From assembly GCA_002377695.1 (NCBI GenBank), contig DFQH01000004.1, positions 230,306 to 294,305 on the forward strand: 64,000 nucleotides of DNA, in the 5' to 3' direction. The notes under the pieces are model-generated. The model was not told the origin of the DNA. It saw only the letters and a list, made by a program, of their open reading frames with translations, and did not search any database. Below, piece by piece: positions 9,366 through 18,592 of this stretch; positions within the stretch are counted from its first letter, which is position 1, and each line of letters opens with the position of its first letter. This stretch comes from Citromicrobium sp. UBA3494. GTDB taxonomy: Bacteria > Pseudomonadota > Alphaproteobacteria > Sphingomonadales > Sphingomonadaceae. The translations under genes were made by a program, and so were the position numbers.

Positions 9366-9898
9366 AGCTCGGGCGAGGGGTCGCGCACGTCGTCGACCCC
9401 TTCGAGGATCGCGGGGTCGAGGTTGGGCCCGTGCATGACCGAGATATCGCCGGTGGTTTCCAGCACCACCGCGCGCACCTCGTCGAAACTCATGGTGTTC
9501 GATTCGCGTAGCTTGGCGATGATGTCGGAGCGCGATACGCGGGTCCGTTCCATCGCTTCGGTACAGAACCGGCCATCCACCATCAGCAGCACCGGGTCGT
9601 TCTGGATCGTCTCCTCGAACGTCTCGGAGGATTTACGGACTCTCGCGATCAGGAACTGCACCGCGAACAGGGCGAACATGACCACAGCCGCCTGCGTGAA
9701 CCCCTGCCAGTCGGTCGCGCGGCCCATTCCGGCCAGCACGGTGCCGCTGGCAACGGTGATGACGAAGTCGAAATTCGTCATCTTGGAGAAGCTGCGCAGG
9801 CCGACGATGCGGGTCAGGAAGATGACATACAGGATGCCGACCGCGGTCAGGATGAAGCCGCGCGCGATCAGGTCGTAGAGCGTATCGTCGAAGAACAT
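9353..9898 (-). CDS. DUF421 (YetF-like) membrane protein
   Basis: 181 residues. Three hydrophobic helices at the N-terminus (about 12-30, 45-60 and 66-85) lead to the cytoplasmic DUF421 domain with the pattern NDPVLLMVDGRF and SRSDIIAKLRESN. Family members in Bacillus affect spore and envelope properties; the molecular role is not established. The ATG at 9898 is preceded by a strong AGGAGG seven bases upstream. The 3' end overlaps the receptor gene's last 13 bases in convergent orientation. Confidence 0.88.
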   Translation of the reverse strand: MFFDDTLYDLIARGFILTAVGILYVIFLTRIVGLRSFSKMTNFDFVITVASGTVLAGMGRATDWQGFTQAAVVMFALFAVQFLIARVRKSSETFEETIQNDPVLLMVDGRFCTEAMERTRVSRSDIIAKLRESNTMSFDEVRAVVLETTGDISVMHGPNLDPAILEGVDDVRDPSPELQKP

Positions 9899-9931
9899 TG
9901 GTGTGCCTCCTGTGGTCTACTGAGGGAGGAC

Positions 9932-9962
9932 GTTCCCGGTGCGCCACAAGCTCACCGGGAAC
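9932..9962 (-). terminator. Hairpin downstream of the maiA-FAH operon
   Basis: Perfect 10-bp inverted repeat, 9932-9941 with 9953-9962, loop of 11 bases. It lies just past the stop of the FAH-type gene (9980) and before the DUF421 gene. It lacks a T-run on either strand, so termination or mRNA-end protection is only a suggestion. Confidence 0.5.
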
Positions 9963-9979
9963 GGGAGGCGGATGAACTC

Positions 9980-10990
9980 CTAGGCCTCCACGACCTTCTG
10001 TTCGATCGCGCCGAAGATCGAATGGCCCTGCTCGTCTTCCATCCAGATCTTCACCGTGTCGCCCGGCTGCATGAAGCGCGTCTTCGCTTCGCCGCTGGCG
10101 ATGGTTTCGATCATCCGGATTTCGGCAATGCAGGAATATCCCTTGCCGCCTTCGCTGACCGGCTTGCCGGGGTCGCCTTCGGGCCCCTGGTTCGAGATCG
10201 TGCCCGATCCGATGATGCAGCCCGCACCCAGATTGCGCGTCTTGGCGGCATGCGCGACCAGATCGGCAAGACTGAAGGTCGCATCCTGGCCCACATCGGC
10301 GCGGCCGAAGGGATCGCCGTTATAGTCGACCATCAGCGGGCGCTGGATCACGCTGTCCTTCCACGCATCGCCCAACTCGTCCGGGGTGACGCAAACGGGG
10401 CTGAACGCGGTCGCGGGCTTGGACTGGAAGAAGCCGAAGCCCTTGGCGAGTTCGCCGGGGATCAGGCCGCGCAGCGAAACGTCGTTGACGAGCATCAGCA
10501 GCTTGATGTGATCCGCCGCTTCCTCCGAAGACACGCCCATCGGCACATCGTCGGTGATGCAGGCGATCTCGCCTTCCATGTCGCAGCCCCAGCTGGTGTC
10601 CTTGAGCGGAATGTCGGCGCGCGGGGGCAGGAAATCGTCGCTGCCGCCCTGGTACATCAGCGGATCGTGATAGAAGCTTTCGGGCACCTCGGCGCCGCGC
10701 GCTTTGCGCACCAGCTCGACGTGGTTGATATAGGCGGAGCCATCGGCCCACTGGTACGCGCGCGGCAGCGGCGAATGCGCCTCGCGCTCGTGGAAGCGCT
10801 CGCACGGCACGGCTTCGTTGTTCACATCGCGGTAGAGCGCGTCGAGCTTGGGTGCGATATTGGCCCAGTCGTCCAGCGCGTCCTGCATGGTCGCGGCGAT
10901 GTTGTCCGCCGCGCAGTAGCGGGTGATGTCCTTGGAAACGACCACCAATTTGCCGTCGCGCGTTCCATCGTTGAGGGTGGCGAGTTTCAT
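9980..10990 (-). CDS. Fumarylacetoacetate hydrolase family protein
   Basis: 336 residues. The segment WGCDMEGEIACI supplies the acidic metal ligands expected of the FAH fold, NDVSLRGLIPGELAKGFGFFQSKPATAFSP is the conserved lysine-containing active-site block in its usual place, and GAGCIIGSGTISNQGPEG follows. FAH-type enzymes cleave the carbon-carbon bond of fumarylacetoacetate or similar acylpyruvates in a Mg-dependent reaction. The gene overlaps maleylacetoacetate isomerase by four bases (ATGA), which makes the last step of tyrosine degradation (homogentisate route) the likely role. The length is nearer the two-domain FAH type than the short FAHD1 type. hmgA and hppD are not in the window. 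Confidence 0.87.
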   Translation of the reverse strand: MKLATLNDGTRDGKLVVVSKDITRYCAADNIAATMQDALDDWANIAPKLDALYRDVNNEAVPCERFHEREAHSPLPRAYQWADGSAYINHVELVRKARGAEVPESFYHDPLMYQGGSDDFLPPRADIPLKDTSWGCDMEGEIACITDDVPMGVSSEEAADHIKLLMLVNDVSLRGLIPGELAKGFGFFQSKPATAFSPVCVTPDELGDAWKDSVIQRPLMVDYNGDPFGRADVGQDATFSLADLVAHAAKTRNLGAGCIIGSGTISNQGPEGDPGKPVSEGGKGYSCIAEIRMIETIASGEAKTRFMQPGDTVKIWMEDEQGHSIFGAIEQKVVEA

Positions 10991-11637
10991 TGGACTGTCT
11001 CTCCTTCGGGGGTGTCGTTCTGGTTGTCGGGGTGCGCCCGCTGCACTTCATCCAATGCGAGGCAGGCCGCTTCGATCCGGGTTGTGTGCGGCGCATCGCC
11101 GAAATCGTAGCCGAAGCGGCGCGCGTTGTAGATCTGCGGCATCAGCACGACCTCGAAGAAGCCGGGCTTGTCGAACAGGAAATCGCCGGTGTTCAGCTGC
11201 GCCAGCCGCTGCTCGATCGGCACCAGCGTGCGCGCGAGCCAGTGGCGATACCAGGTGTTCACGCCCTCCTGATCCTGCCCGTATTCGGTCTTGAGGTATT
11301 TGAGCACCGGGACGTTGAGCGGCGCGTGCAACTCGGTCGCGATGGCATAGGCCAGTTCGCGCGCGAGGTAGCGCTGTTCGATCTCGGCGGGCAGCAAGGG
11401 CTTGTCCGGGTAGGCTTCGTCCAGCCATTCGATGATCGCCATCGACTGGACGCGGTCCTTTCCGTCCACCGCCAGCATGGGAACCGTGGCGAAGGGGTTG
11501 CGGCCGGCGAAGGCTTCGCCCTTCTGCTGGCCCTCCAGCAGGTTAACCGGACAATTCTCGTATTCGAGGCCCTTCAGTTGCAGCGCGAGGCGCAGGCGAT
11601 AGCTGGTGGAGCTGCGGAAATAGCCGTAGAGTTTCAT
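10987..11637 (-). CDS. maiA: Maleylacetoacetate isomerase (zeta-class GST)
   Basis: 216 residues, the normal family length. The N-terminal thioredoxin-like half carries SSTSYRLR (residues 9-16), the diagnostic SSCxxRxR-type glutathione active-site loop of zeta GSTs, and NPFATVPML around residue 47 matches the cis-Pro loop. The C-terminal helical half has YAIATELHAPLNVPVLKYL. It isomerises 4-maleylacetoacetate to 4-fumarylacetoacetate with glutathione. It is transcribed first in a two-gene operon with the FAH-type gene (ATGA overlap). The start ATG at 11637 has only a weak Shine-Dalgarno match. Confidence 0.93.
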   Translation of the reverse strand: MKLYGYFRSSTSYRLRLALQLKGLEYENCPVNLLEGQQKGEAFAGRNPFATVPMLAVDGKDRVQSMAIIEWLDEAYPDKPLLPAEIEQRYLARELAYAIATELHAPLNVPVLKYLKTEYGQDQEGVNTWYRHWLARTLVPIEQRLAQLNTGDFLFDKPGFFEVVLMPQIYNARRFGYDFGDAPHTTRIEAACLALDEVQRAHPDNQNDTPEGETVQ

Positions 11638-11676
11638 GCGAATTTCTCGTGATTGGCCCTGTGATTGGCGGCGCGG

Positions 11677-11700
11677 CCTGACACACCTGACACAGTGTCT
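11677..11700. repeat. Intergenic palindromic motif, copy 1
   Basis: Two direct copies of TGACACA nine bases apart, the second of which forms the palindrome GACACAGTGTC. Twenty-three of the 24 bases recur at 40983-41006, and both copies are preceded by a GGC/GCG-rich stretch with ATTGGC. It lies just upstream of maiA. The function is unknown: a protein-binding site or part of a dispersed repeat. Confidence 0.6.
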
Positions 11701-11820
11701 AAAGGCGAAAAACCGGCCCTCCGTTCCGCGCTGTCGAAAGCAGCGGAGAGGGTGGTCAAGGCGGGGCGCATTCCCCGCCTATCGCATGAAGCGCCCGTGT
11801 AGGACAGGTGGCTAACTATC

Positions 11821-11918
11821 TCGTCATTGCGAGGGGCCGAGAGGCCCCGCGGCAATCCAGAGCCCCACGCAAGAACGCTCTGGATCGCCACGCACCCTCC
11901 GGGTGCTCGCGATGACGA
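11821..11918. repeat. REP-like intergenic inverted repeat
   Basis: Outer arms TCGTCATTGCGAG (11821-11833) and CTCGCGATGACGA (11906-11918) are near-perfect inverted repeats. Each side carries its own small hairpin: GGGGCC-GAGA-GGCCCC on the left and GCACCC-TCC-GGGTGC on the right. This is the look of the dispersed REP-type elements common between genes of sphingomonads. It fills most of the 290-bp gap between gcdH and maiA; no gene is seen in that gap. Confidence 0.75.
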
Positions 11919-11926
11919 AGAAAGCA

Positions 11927-13102
<1,176 letters not shown>

Positions 13103-13164
13103 GGGTGTCGGGCTCGCTTGTTTCGTTGCCCATGCCCATGGCAAATCGGGGGCTACTCCGGCAA

Positions 13165-13184
13165 GCCCCGCTGAAAGGCGGGGC
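13165..13184 (-). terminator. Possible terminator hairpin after the response regulator
   Basis: Perfect 7-bp stem GCCCCGC/GCGGGGC with loop TGAAAG, placed between the response regulator stop (13204) and the gcdH start (13102). No T-run follows on the minus strand, so it could equally be an mRNA-stabilising stem. Confidence 0.4.
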
Positions 13185-13203
13185 CGCCTGGCGGAGATGG
13201 CGT

Positions 13204-13626
13204 TCAGGCCGTCTCTGGATCGCGCGCGGGCTGCGTCGCGCGGGCCTGTTCGCCGTCGGCCCGGTTCTGATCGGGCTGAAGCGTCTGCTGGACCTGGGTG
13301 ATGATATCGCCCGGCGGGCAGGGCTTCGCCAGAGCCAGCGCCTCGGGAAACCGGTTCGATACTTCTTCCAGCGGAAGGTGACCGGAATGGAAGATAATGG
13401 GCACGTCTTCGGCGATCAGCTTTTCGGCAAAGGGAAAGACCACCGTGTCGTGCAGCCGAATGTCGAGAATCGCGAGATCGGGCTTGCGCTTCTGGAAGGC
13501 GAGCATGGCCGAATGCAGGTCCCCGTGGGGGCCTTCGACCTCGTAGCCGGCCTCCGCGATCGTGTCGCTGAGATCCATGCCGACAATCGGTTCGTCTTCC
13601 GCGATGAGGATGACCGGTTGTTCCAT
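13204..13626 (-). CDS. Single-domain response regulator
   Basis: 140 residues, a receiver domain with no output domain. The acidic pair is in ILIAEDEP (residues 6-13), the phosphorylatable Asp in LAILDIRL (about residue 55), the conserved Ser/Thr region in IIFHSGH, and the Lys in ALAKPCPP; the C-terminal tail is disordered (Gln/Ala/Arg-rich). The start ATG at 13626 has GGAGAG six bases upstream. An EcfG-type promoter lies 33-57 bases upstream, so it probably belongs to the general stress regulon and may act as a phosphate sink or a modulator of a histidine kinase. No kinase is adjacent. Confidence 0.88.
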   Translation of the reverse strand: MEQPVILIAEDEPIVGMDLSDTIAEAGYEVEGPHGDLHSAMLAFQKRKPDLAILDIRLHDTVVFPFAEKLIAEDVPIIFHSGHLPLEEVSNRFPEALALAKPCPPGDIITQVQQTLQPDQNRADGEQARATQPARDPETA

Positions 13627-13658
13627 GTGCTCTCCTTCAGCGGCCACGAATTATGTAG

Positions 13659-13683
13659 AACGGACCCGGTGCAGGTTCGTTCC
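13659..13683 (-). promoter_or_regulatory. EcfG-type (general stress sigma) promoter
   Basis: On the minus strand GGAAC (13683-13679) is separated by exactly 16 bases from CGTT (13662-13659), matching the alphaproteobacterial EcfG consensus GGAAC-N16/17-CGTT. It sits 33 bases upstream of the response regulator start codon with a good Shine-Dalgarno between. Confidence 0.75.
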
Positions 13684-13728
13684 CGTGCGGTCGCGCTGCT
13701 GGGGAGCGGGGTCTTGCCGGTCGGCCCC

Positions 13729-14328
13729 CTAAAGCTTGCCGAAGCGTGCTTCATAGGCGGCGGTATCGCCGCTGTTCAGCAACTTCGCCTGCTCGATCCA
13801 GTTGTCGCGCCGGATACGGCCCTTGAACCGGCCCAGCTGATCGTCGATCCGGTCGATATCGGCTTCGTCCCACGCAGCGATCTGGGCGAATGAGGTCACG
13901 CCAAGGTCCTGCAGCTGCGCGGCGAGCTTGGGGCCGACGCCTTTGAGCCGGGTCAGGTCGTCCGCGCCTTCCGGGCGTTGCTGCGCGGCCTCGGTTTCTT
14001 CAGCGACGGCCGTGCCGACCGCTGCACCCGCGCCGCCGATACTGGCAGCCGCTGCCGCCGGTTCGGCCCTGGGGGTCGGCACCGGGGCGGGCGCGGGTGC
14101 GGGAGCAGGGGCGGGTTCGGGCGCGGGCGCCGCAGCGGGTTCCTTCGCGGCGGCAGGAGGCGCGTCGATCAGCGCCTGGTTGCGCCTGGCGCCGGGCGTT
14201 TCCCCGGGCACGTCGTCGCGCGTCACCTTGGTCTTGCGCGATCCGGACAGCAGAAACCAGGCGATCACGAAGCCGACCAGCACGGCCAGCAGGATCAGCA
14301 GCCAGTTGGCTTCGATCAGTTCAAGCAT
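13729..14328 (-). CDS. Membrane-anchored helix-hairpin-helix protein
   Basis: 199 residues. One membrane helix at residues 8-27 is followed by a basic patch (SRKTKVTR), a long Pro/Ala-rich disordered linker (about 55-110, with alternating PA repeats), and a C-terminal helix-hairpin-helix segment beginning DDLTRLKGVGPKLAAQLQDLG. This HhH type is found in many small proteins and at the end of some NuoE proteins; it could bind nucleic acid or a protein partner. The start ATG at 14328 has AGAGAGG upstream. It lies downstream of the OmpA-like gene and the 32-residue ORF on the same strand. Confidence 0.75.
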   Translation of the reverse strand: MLELIEANWLLILLAVLVGFVIAWFLLSGSRKTKVTRDDVPGETPGARRNQALIDAPPAAAKEPAAAPAPEPAPAPAPAPAPVPTPRAEPAAAAASIGGAGAAVGTAVAEETEAAQQRPEGADDLTRLKGVGPKLAAQLQDLGVTSFAQIAAWDEADIDRIDDQLGRFKGRIRRDNWIEQAKLLNSGDTAAYEARFGKL

Positions 14329-14382
14329 GAACGTGGAACCTCTCTAGTGTTTTCTTTCCCGCGCATTAACGCGAAAACGCTC

Positions 14383-14481
14383 TCACCGCAAAGCCCACAG
14401 GCTGGCAGCGCCCGCGCCAAGCCCCAGGCCAAGAGCATAGGCGGCGAGGGAGAGGACCACGAGTTCGATGGAAAGGGCCAT
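14383..14481 (-). CDS. Small single-helix membrane protein (32 aa)
   Basis: This 32-residue ORF begins MALSIELVVLSLAAYALG and ends SLWALR, forming one hydrophobic helix with Gly/Ala faces. The ATG at 14481 starts three bases after the TAA of the OmpA-like gene, and a GAGG lies across that stop codon, so translation is probably coupled. Its hydrophobicity, coupling and placement support a real gene. The function is unknown. Confidence 0.6.
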   Translation of the reverse strand: MALSIELVVLSLAAYALGLGLGAGAASLWALR

Positions 14482-14484
14482 GTC

Positions 14485-15222
14485 TTACCTCGCCGCCGGG
14501 GTGTCTATGGGAGTGGGCTTGGTGATCTCTGTCGACACCACGCGGAATTCGATCCGGCGGTTGGCCGGGTCCGCCGGGTCGATGCCGCTGACCGGGCGTG
14601 ATGAGCCGTAGCCGGTCGCGCGCAGGTTCTGCGCCGGAATGCCGCGCTCTATCAGTTCGCGGCGGACCATCTGCGCGCGGTCCTGCGACAGCGCAAGATT
14701 GACCTGGGGAGAGCCCGATGTGTCGGTATGGCCGGAAATCGCCACGATCGCACCCACGCACGGGCGCAGCACGGTGGCCAGTTCGTCCAGCAGTTCCTCG
14801 CTGCCCGGAATGAACTCGGCCGAGGATTCCTCGAACCGGATCGTGCGTTCGGCCAGCACGTCCAGCAGATCGCTCTCGCAGCGCAGCGATTCGATATCGG
14901 TGTCGCCTGCGGCCAGCATGGTGCCGTCGGTCCAGTGCACGCCGCCCACGCCGGTAATATCGGCGATCGCCTGCGCGATGCGCGCGCGCTCCAGTTCGGT
15001 AAGATCGCGGTTGGGGGTCAGCATCGGGTGGCGGGTGGGCCAGCCGCGCGAGGTGACGAAGCGCACATCGACCGCCGGGTCGTCCCCCTGCGCAGGCAGC
15101 TCGCTGACCGCCTGCGACAACTGGCGCACGAGGCCGGTGGCGGTCTGGCTGGCGCTGACCAGAGCAAGCGCGCATACCAGCAGGGCACCGGCGCAAAGGA
15201 CAAGGGCGGGGCGATCTCTCAC
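14485..15222 (-). CDS. OmpA-family envelope protein with BON-like N-terminal half
   Basis: 245 residues with a GTG start at 15222. An N-terminal signal anchor (residues 6-25) is followed by a periplasmic domain (about 45-120) whose layout, DVRFVTSRGWPTRHP then ITGVGGVHWTD, suggests a BON-type fold. The C-terminal OmpA-like domain (about 130-240) contains ISGHTDTSGSPQVNLALSQDRA and NRRIEFRVV, the peptidoglycan-binding signature. The start is uncertain: no ATG lies between the end of the VWA gene and the anchor, and the GTG is the only candidate that begins just before the hydrophobic segment; TTG codons at 15258 and 15252 are alternatives. It probably links peptidoglycan and membrane, in an operon with the VWA lipoprotein. 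Confidence 0.8.
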   Translation of the reverse strand: MRDRPALVLCAGALLVCALALVSASQTATGLVRQLSQAVSELPAQGDDPAVDVRFVTSRGWPTRHPMLTPNRDLTELERARIAQAIADITGVGGVHWTDGTMLAAGDTDIESLRCESDLLDVLAERTIRFEESSAEFIPGSEELLDELATVLRPCVGAIVAISGHTDTSGSPQVNLALSQDRAQMVRRELIERGIPAQNLRATGYGSSRPVSGIDPADPANRRIEFRVVSTEITKPTPIDTPAAR

Positions 15223-15274
15223 CCCGCCCCGATAGACGGCGCTTGCCCACAAGGACAAGATGCCAAAGCGTGGA

Positions 15275-16963
15275 TCAGGGCTGGTCGAGGCTTTCGGCCA
15301 CACCGACCAGCTTGATGAACTGCTGCCGGTAGAAGTCGTTCTGGGCGCCTGCGAGGGAGCGGATCGCGCCATAGCCGTACTCGTCCAGCAGCGTATCGCC
15401 GCGCAGCTTCTGCGCGAAGGCGGCAACGGCGGTGGCGAAGGCGAAGTCGCCGCCCGGTGCGGGCGCATTGGCCAGCCGTGCAGCAGGCAGGACCTGCGTG
15501 ATCAGCGTGGAGGTGTCCCCATCGGGCTGCTTGTAGCGCAGCTTCACGAAGGCCGCCTCGCTCGCCTGGCCGCTTGCCGCCTGCGGGATCCGGTCCTGAT
15601 AGCGGCGTTCGGGAATCCACCCGTCTCCGCCTGCGGGCACGACCTCGTACAGCGCCGTCACCTGGTGGCCGGAGCCGATATCGCCCGCATCCACCGCGTC
15701 ATTGTCGAAATCCTGTTCGCGCAGGATGCGGTTCTCGTAGCCGATCAGGCGGTACTGGCTGATGACGGCCGGGTTGAACTCCACCTGGATCTTCACGTCC
15801 TTGGCGATGGTGAACAGCGTTGCGCCCAACTGTTCGCCCAGCACCTTGCGCGCCTCGATCGCGCTGTCGATGTAGCCGTAGTTGCCGTTCCCGCGATCCG
15901 CGATCTGCTCCATCAGCGCTTCGTTGATATTGCCGCGTCCGAAGCCCAGCACGCTCATGGCGATGCCGTTCCTGCGCTTGCCCTCGACATATTCGAGCAG
16001 CGCGTCGTTGTCTGACATCCCGACATTGAAATCGCCGTCGGTGGCCAGGATGACGCGGTTGATACCGTCCACCTTGCTCGCCTCGGCGACCCGGTAGGCC
16101 AGTTCCAGCCCCGCGCCGCCTGCGGTGGAGCCACCGGCGCGCAGATCGTCGAGCGCGGCCATGATCTCACGCGGGTCGCTGGTCGGCTCAAGCACCAGGC
16201 CCGCCGCACCCGCATAGACCACGATCGAAACCCTGTCCTGCGGGGTCAGGCGATTGACCAGCGTCTTCATCGCGGTCTTCACCAGCGGCAGCTTGTCGGG
16301 CGAACCCATCGAGCCCGAGACGTCGAGCAGGAAGACCAGATTGGCCGCCGGGCGCTGTTCCCTGGGCGCGTCGTAACCGGCGAGGCCGATCCGCACGAGC
16401 CGGGTGTCCGCATCCCACGGGGTGCGCGCCACATCCATGTTCACGGTGAAGGGCGCTTCGCCCGCACCGGGGCGTGGATAGTCGTAGCGGAAATAGTTCA
16501 CGAACTCCTCGGTCCGCACCGCTGCCTCGCGCGGCATCTGCCCGTCGGTCAGCATGCGGCGGGCGTTGGAATAGGAACCCGTGTCCACATCGACCGAGAA
16601 GGTGGAGACCGGCTGTTCCAGCGTCACCGCGACTTCGGCGACCTCCTTGCCGTCATAGCGTTCGCGGTCTGGCCGCGTGGGCACGACGATGGAGGGAACG
16701 TAGCGCAGATTGTCGGATGTCGGCTGGGCCTCCGCCTCCTCCCGCGCCACGCGCGATCCGGTGACGACCACCTGACTGGGCGACGCCATCATTGCAGGCG
16801 GTGGTGGCGGCGGCGGAGGAGGAGGGGGCGGCGGGGGAGGCGGGGGGATGTTGCTCGAACGGTCGGCAGTGGCGCCGTTGCCAACGTCGCCACCATCGGC
16901 GGTGGCGCATCCGGCGAGTGCGAGGCCGCCGATCGCGACGACTGCGAAAGTCCTCATCCCCAT
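15275..16963 (-). CDS. VWA-domain lipoprotein (YfbK-like)
   Basis: 562 residues. The lipobox LALAGC at about residues 15-20 marks a lipoprotein. It is followed by a 17-residue polyproline run, the sequence VVVTGSRV, an N-terminal von Willebrand-associated region, the VWA domain with the MIDAS motif DVSGSMGSPD (about residue 225) and LATDGDFNVGMSD, and a C-terminal DUF3520-like part. VWA proteins bind ligands through a metal ion at MIDAS. The ATG at 16963 has GGGGAGA upstream; the ATG at 16957 is an alternative. The VVVTGSR stretch is the kind seen at the N-terminus of TonB receptors, which is odd here. Confidence 0.87.
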   Translation of the reverse strand: MGMRTFAVVAIGGLALAGCATADGGDVGNGATADRSSNIPPPPPPPPPPPPPPPPPAMMASPSQVVVTGSRVAREEAEAQPTSDNLRYVPSIVVPTRPDRERYDGKEVAEVAVTLEQPVSTFSVDVDTGSYSNARRMLTDGQMPREAAVRTEEFVNYFRYDYPRPGAGEAPFTVNMDVARTPWDADTRLVRIGLAGYDAPREQRPAANLVFLLDVSGSMGSPDKLPLVKTAMKTLVNRLTPQDRVSIVVYAGAAGLVLEPTSDPREIMAALDDLRAGGSTAGGAGLELAYRVAEASKVDGINRVILATDGDFNVGMSDNDALLEYVEGKRRNGIAMSVLGFGRGNINEALMEQIADRGNGNYGYIDSAIEARKVLGEQLGATLFTIAKDVKIQVEFNPAVISQYRLIGYENRILREQDFDNDAVDAGDIGSGHQVTALYEVVPAGGDGWIPERRYQDRIPQAASGQASEAAFVKLRYKQPDGDTSTLITQVLPAARLANAPAPGGDFAFATAVAAFAQKLRGDTLLDEYGYGAIRSLAGAQNDFYRQQFIKLVGVAESLDQP

Positions 16964-17068
16964 TACGCTTTTCTCCCCTTCTGTTTTCCAGACGTGTTCT
17001 TGCGGGTCGTCCCTCAAAGCTCTGCCGAGGCGCGTGAATACCTTCTGAATAGTTCGGCGGGTTTTCGC

Positions 17069-18592
17069 TCAGGTCTCCTCCTGGGCAAGGTTTCGGCGGA
17101 ACAATACGCGGTCTTCCTCGCGGAAGCCGATGAACCAGATGATCGCCCCGTAGGCCAGCAGGATCGCGGGAATCCCGACGATCAGCTCGAGCCATTCGGG
17201 CACCCGCGTCGCAACCCAGCCGAGCAGCGCGGCGGGGATCGCGGCCGCAAACAGCCCCCAGCGGAAATTGTTGACCGTTTGGCCCAGAATGCGGGTCAGC
17301 AGCGCGCTCTTGGCGATGCTGGCGCCTGCGAGCGCGATTGCCAGCGCCAATGCGGCGGCGGGCGCGCGCCAGTGTTCGGGCAGGTCGTATTCGGTGATCG
17401 CCACCATGAAGGCTATGGTCAGCGCGGCCTGGAACGCGATCGTGATCACGGAGATGATGAGGTTGCGCTTGCGCGCGATGTAGACCAGCGCCGCTTCGGA
17501 TACGACCGCCAGCGCGGCGACCACTTCGGCCACCAGCAGGATCGAGAGCGCGCCGGTGCCGCTGACGAAGTCCGGCCCCAGCAGGCCCAGAACCGCTTCG
17601 CCCGGAATCGCCAGCGCCAGCGCGACGCCTGCCTGGACCGCGACGATCCAGAAGCCGACCTGGGACACCTGCCGGGCGATGGCCGAGCGGTCGCCGACCT
17701 TCAGCGCGGCGGTGATGACGGGGCCCAGGATCGGGTCGAAGCTGGTCTTCAGTTTCTGCGGCAGCGTGGCGACCTGCTGCACGGCGAAGTAGACCCCGAC
17801 TTGCGAGGGCGAGGCAAACTGCGCGAGGATCGCGAGGTCGAGCTTGCGCGTGCCCCATTCGATCGCGTCCGCCCCCGCCAGTGGCAGGTTGCGCATGGCG
17901 AGGCGGAACATGCGCACGGGATGCGGGCTCCATCCCTCGGGCATTCCGTAGTGGCGAATGGCGGGCATGAACGCGACCACCGCGGCCGCGAGGACGGACA
18001 GGACGTAGGCGAGCTCGAGCCCGCTATCGGGCACCACGAAGAACAGCGCGCCCACCGCAATGGAGATGGTCCAGGGTTCCGCCAGCGCCCGGCTGCGCAC
18101 GGTTGCGCCAATGTCGTAGCGATAGGCGCAGGCTGCCAGCGCGACTTCGGTCAGCGCGTAGGGCAGGATGGTGAGGGGCAAGAGCCACGACAGGTCGCCA
18201 TTGCTGCCGTTGGGGAACATCGGTCCCGGAAAGATCAGCAGCAGCGCGGTGAAACCGATGGAGGTGATCAGCGACAGCACCATCGCGTCGGCGACGATGT
18301 GCGAAGGCGGGCGCGTGTCCCCCTCGCTCAGCTGCTGGGCAAGGCCGCGCTTCTGGCCCAGCACCGCGATCTGGCTCGCCAGTTCGACCACCACAAGCGC
18401 GGCGGCGAAGCGGCCGAGCATGTCGTCGCCGTAGAGCCGCCCCGCGAGGAAGAGGAACGGGATGCGCGCGGCGAGTCGGAGCAGGAAGCCGAAGAAATTG
18501 GTCCGGCCGCCCCGCGCCAGCGCGGCCATATCGTCGCGCGGCGTTCCTCCTGGGGGCTGTTCGGAAGGCGCGGTGGAGCCGGGCTCGCTCAA
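17069..18592 (-). CDS. Polysaccharide/lipid-type flippase (MOP superfamily)
   Basis: 507 residues with about 12-14 hydrophobic helices and the layout of Wzx/MurJ-like oligosaccharide exporters. RTNFFGFLLRLAARIPFLFLAGRLYG at the N-terminus and the central RKLDLAILAQFASPSQVGVYFAVQ are typical of lipopolysaccharide-biosynthesis flippases. The chosen start is a TTG whose last two bases overlap the gpsA stop (TTGA); an ATG at 18529 beginning MAALARGGRTN is a real alternative and would remove a disordered N-terminus. It probably moves a lipid-linked sugar across the inner membrane; the cargo is unknown and no glycosyltransferase is nearby. Confidence 0.8.
   Translation of the reverse strand: MSEPGSTAPSEQPPGGTPRDDMAALARGGRTNFFGFLLRLAARIPFLFLAGRLYGDDMLGRFAAALVVVELASQIAVLGQKRGLAQQLSEGDTRPPSHIVADAMVLSLITSIGFTALLLIFPGPMFPNGSNGDLSWLLPLTILPYALTEVALAACAYRYDIGATVRSRALAEPWTISIAVGALFFVVPDSGLELAYVLSVLAAAVVAFMPAIRHYGMPEGWSPHPVRMFRLAMRNLPLAGADAIEWGTRKLDLAILAQFASPSQVGVYFAVQQVATLPQKLKTSFDPILGPVITAALKVGDRSAIARQVSQVGFWIVAVQAGVALALAIPGEAVLGLLGPDFVSGTGALSILLVAEVVAALAVVSEAALVYIARKRNLIISVITIAFQAALTIAFMVAITEYDLPEHWRAPAAALALAIALAGASIAKSALLTRILGQTVNNFRWGLFAAAIPAALLGWVATRVPEWLELIVGIPAILLAYGAIIWFIGFREEDRVLFRRNLAQEET

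Noticed and set aside
16801..16855. Short tandem repeat that might be taken for a repeat array
   Set aside because: It is a homopolymeric proline-coding stretch within one gene, with no spacers; not a CRISPR. No CRISPR array or cas gene was seen in the window.
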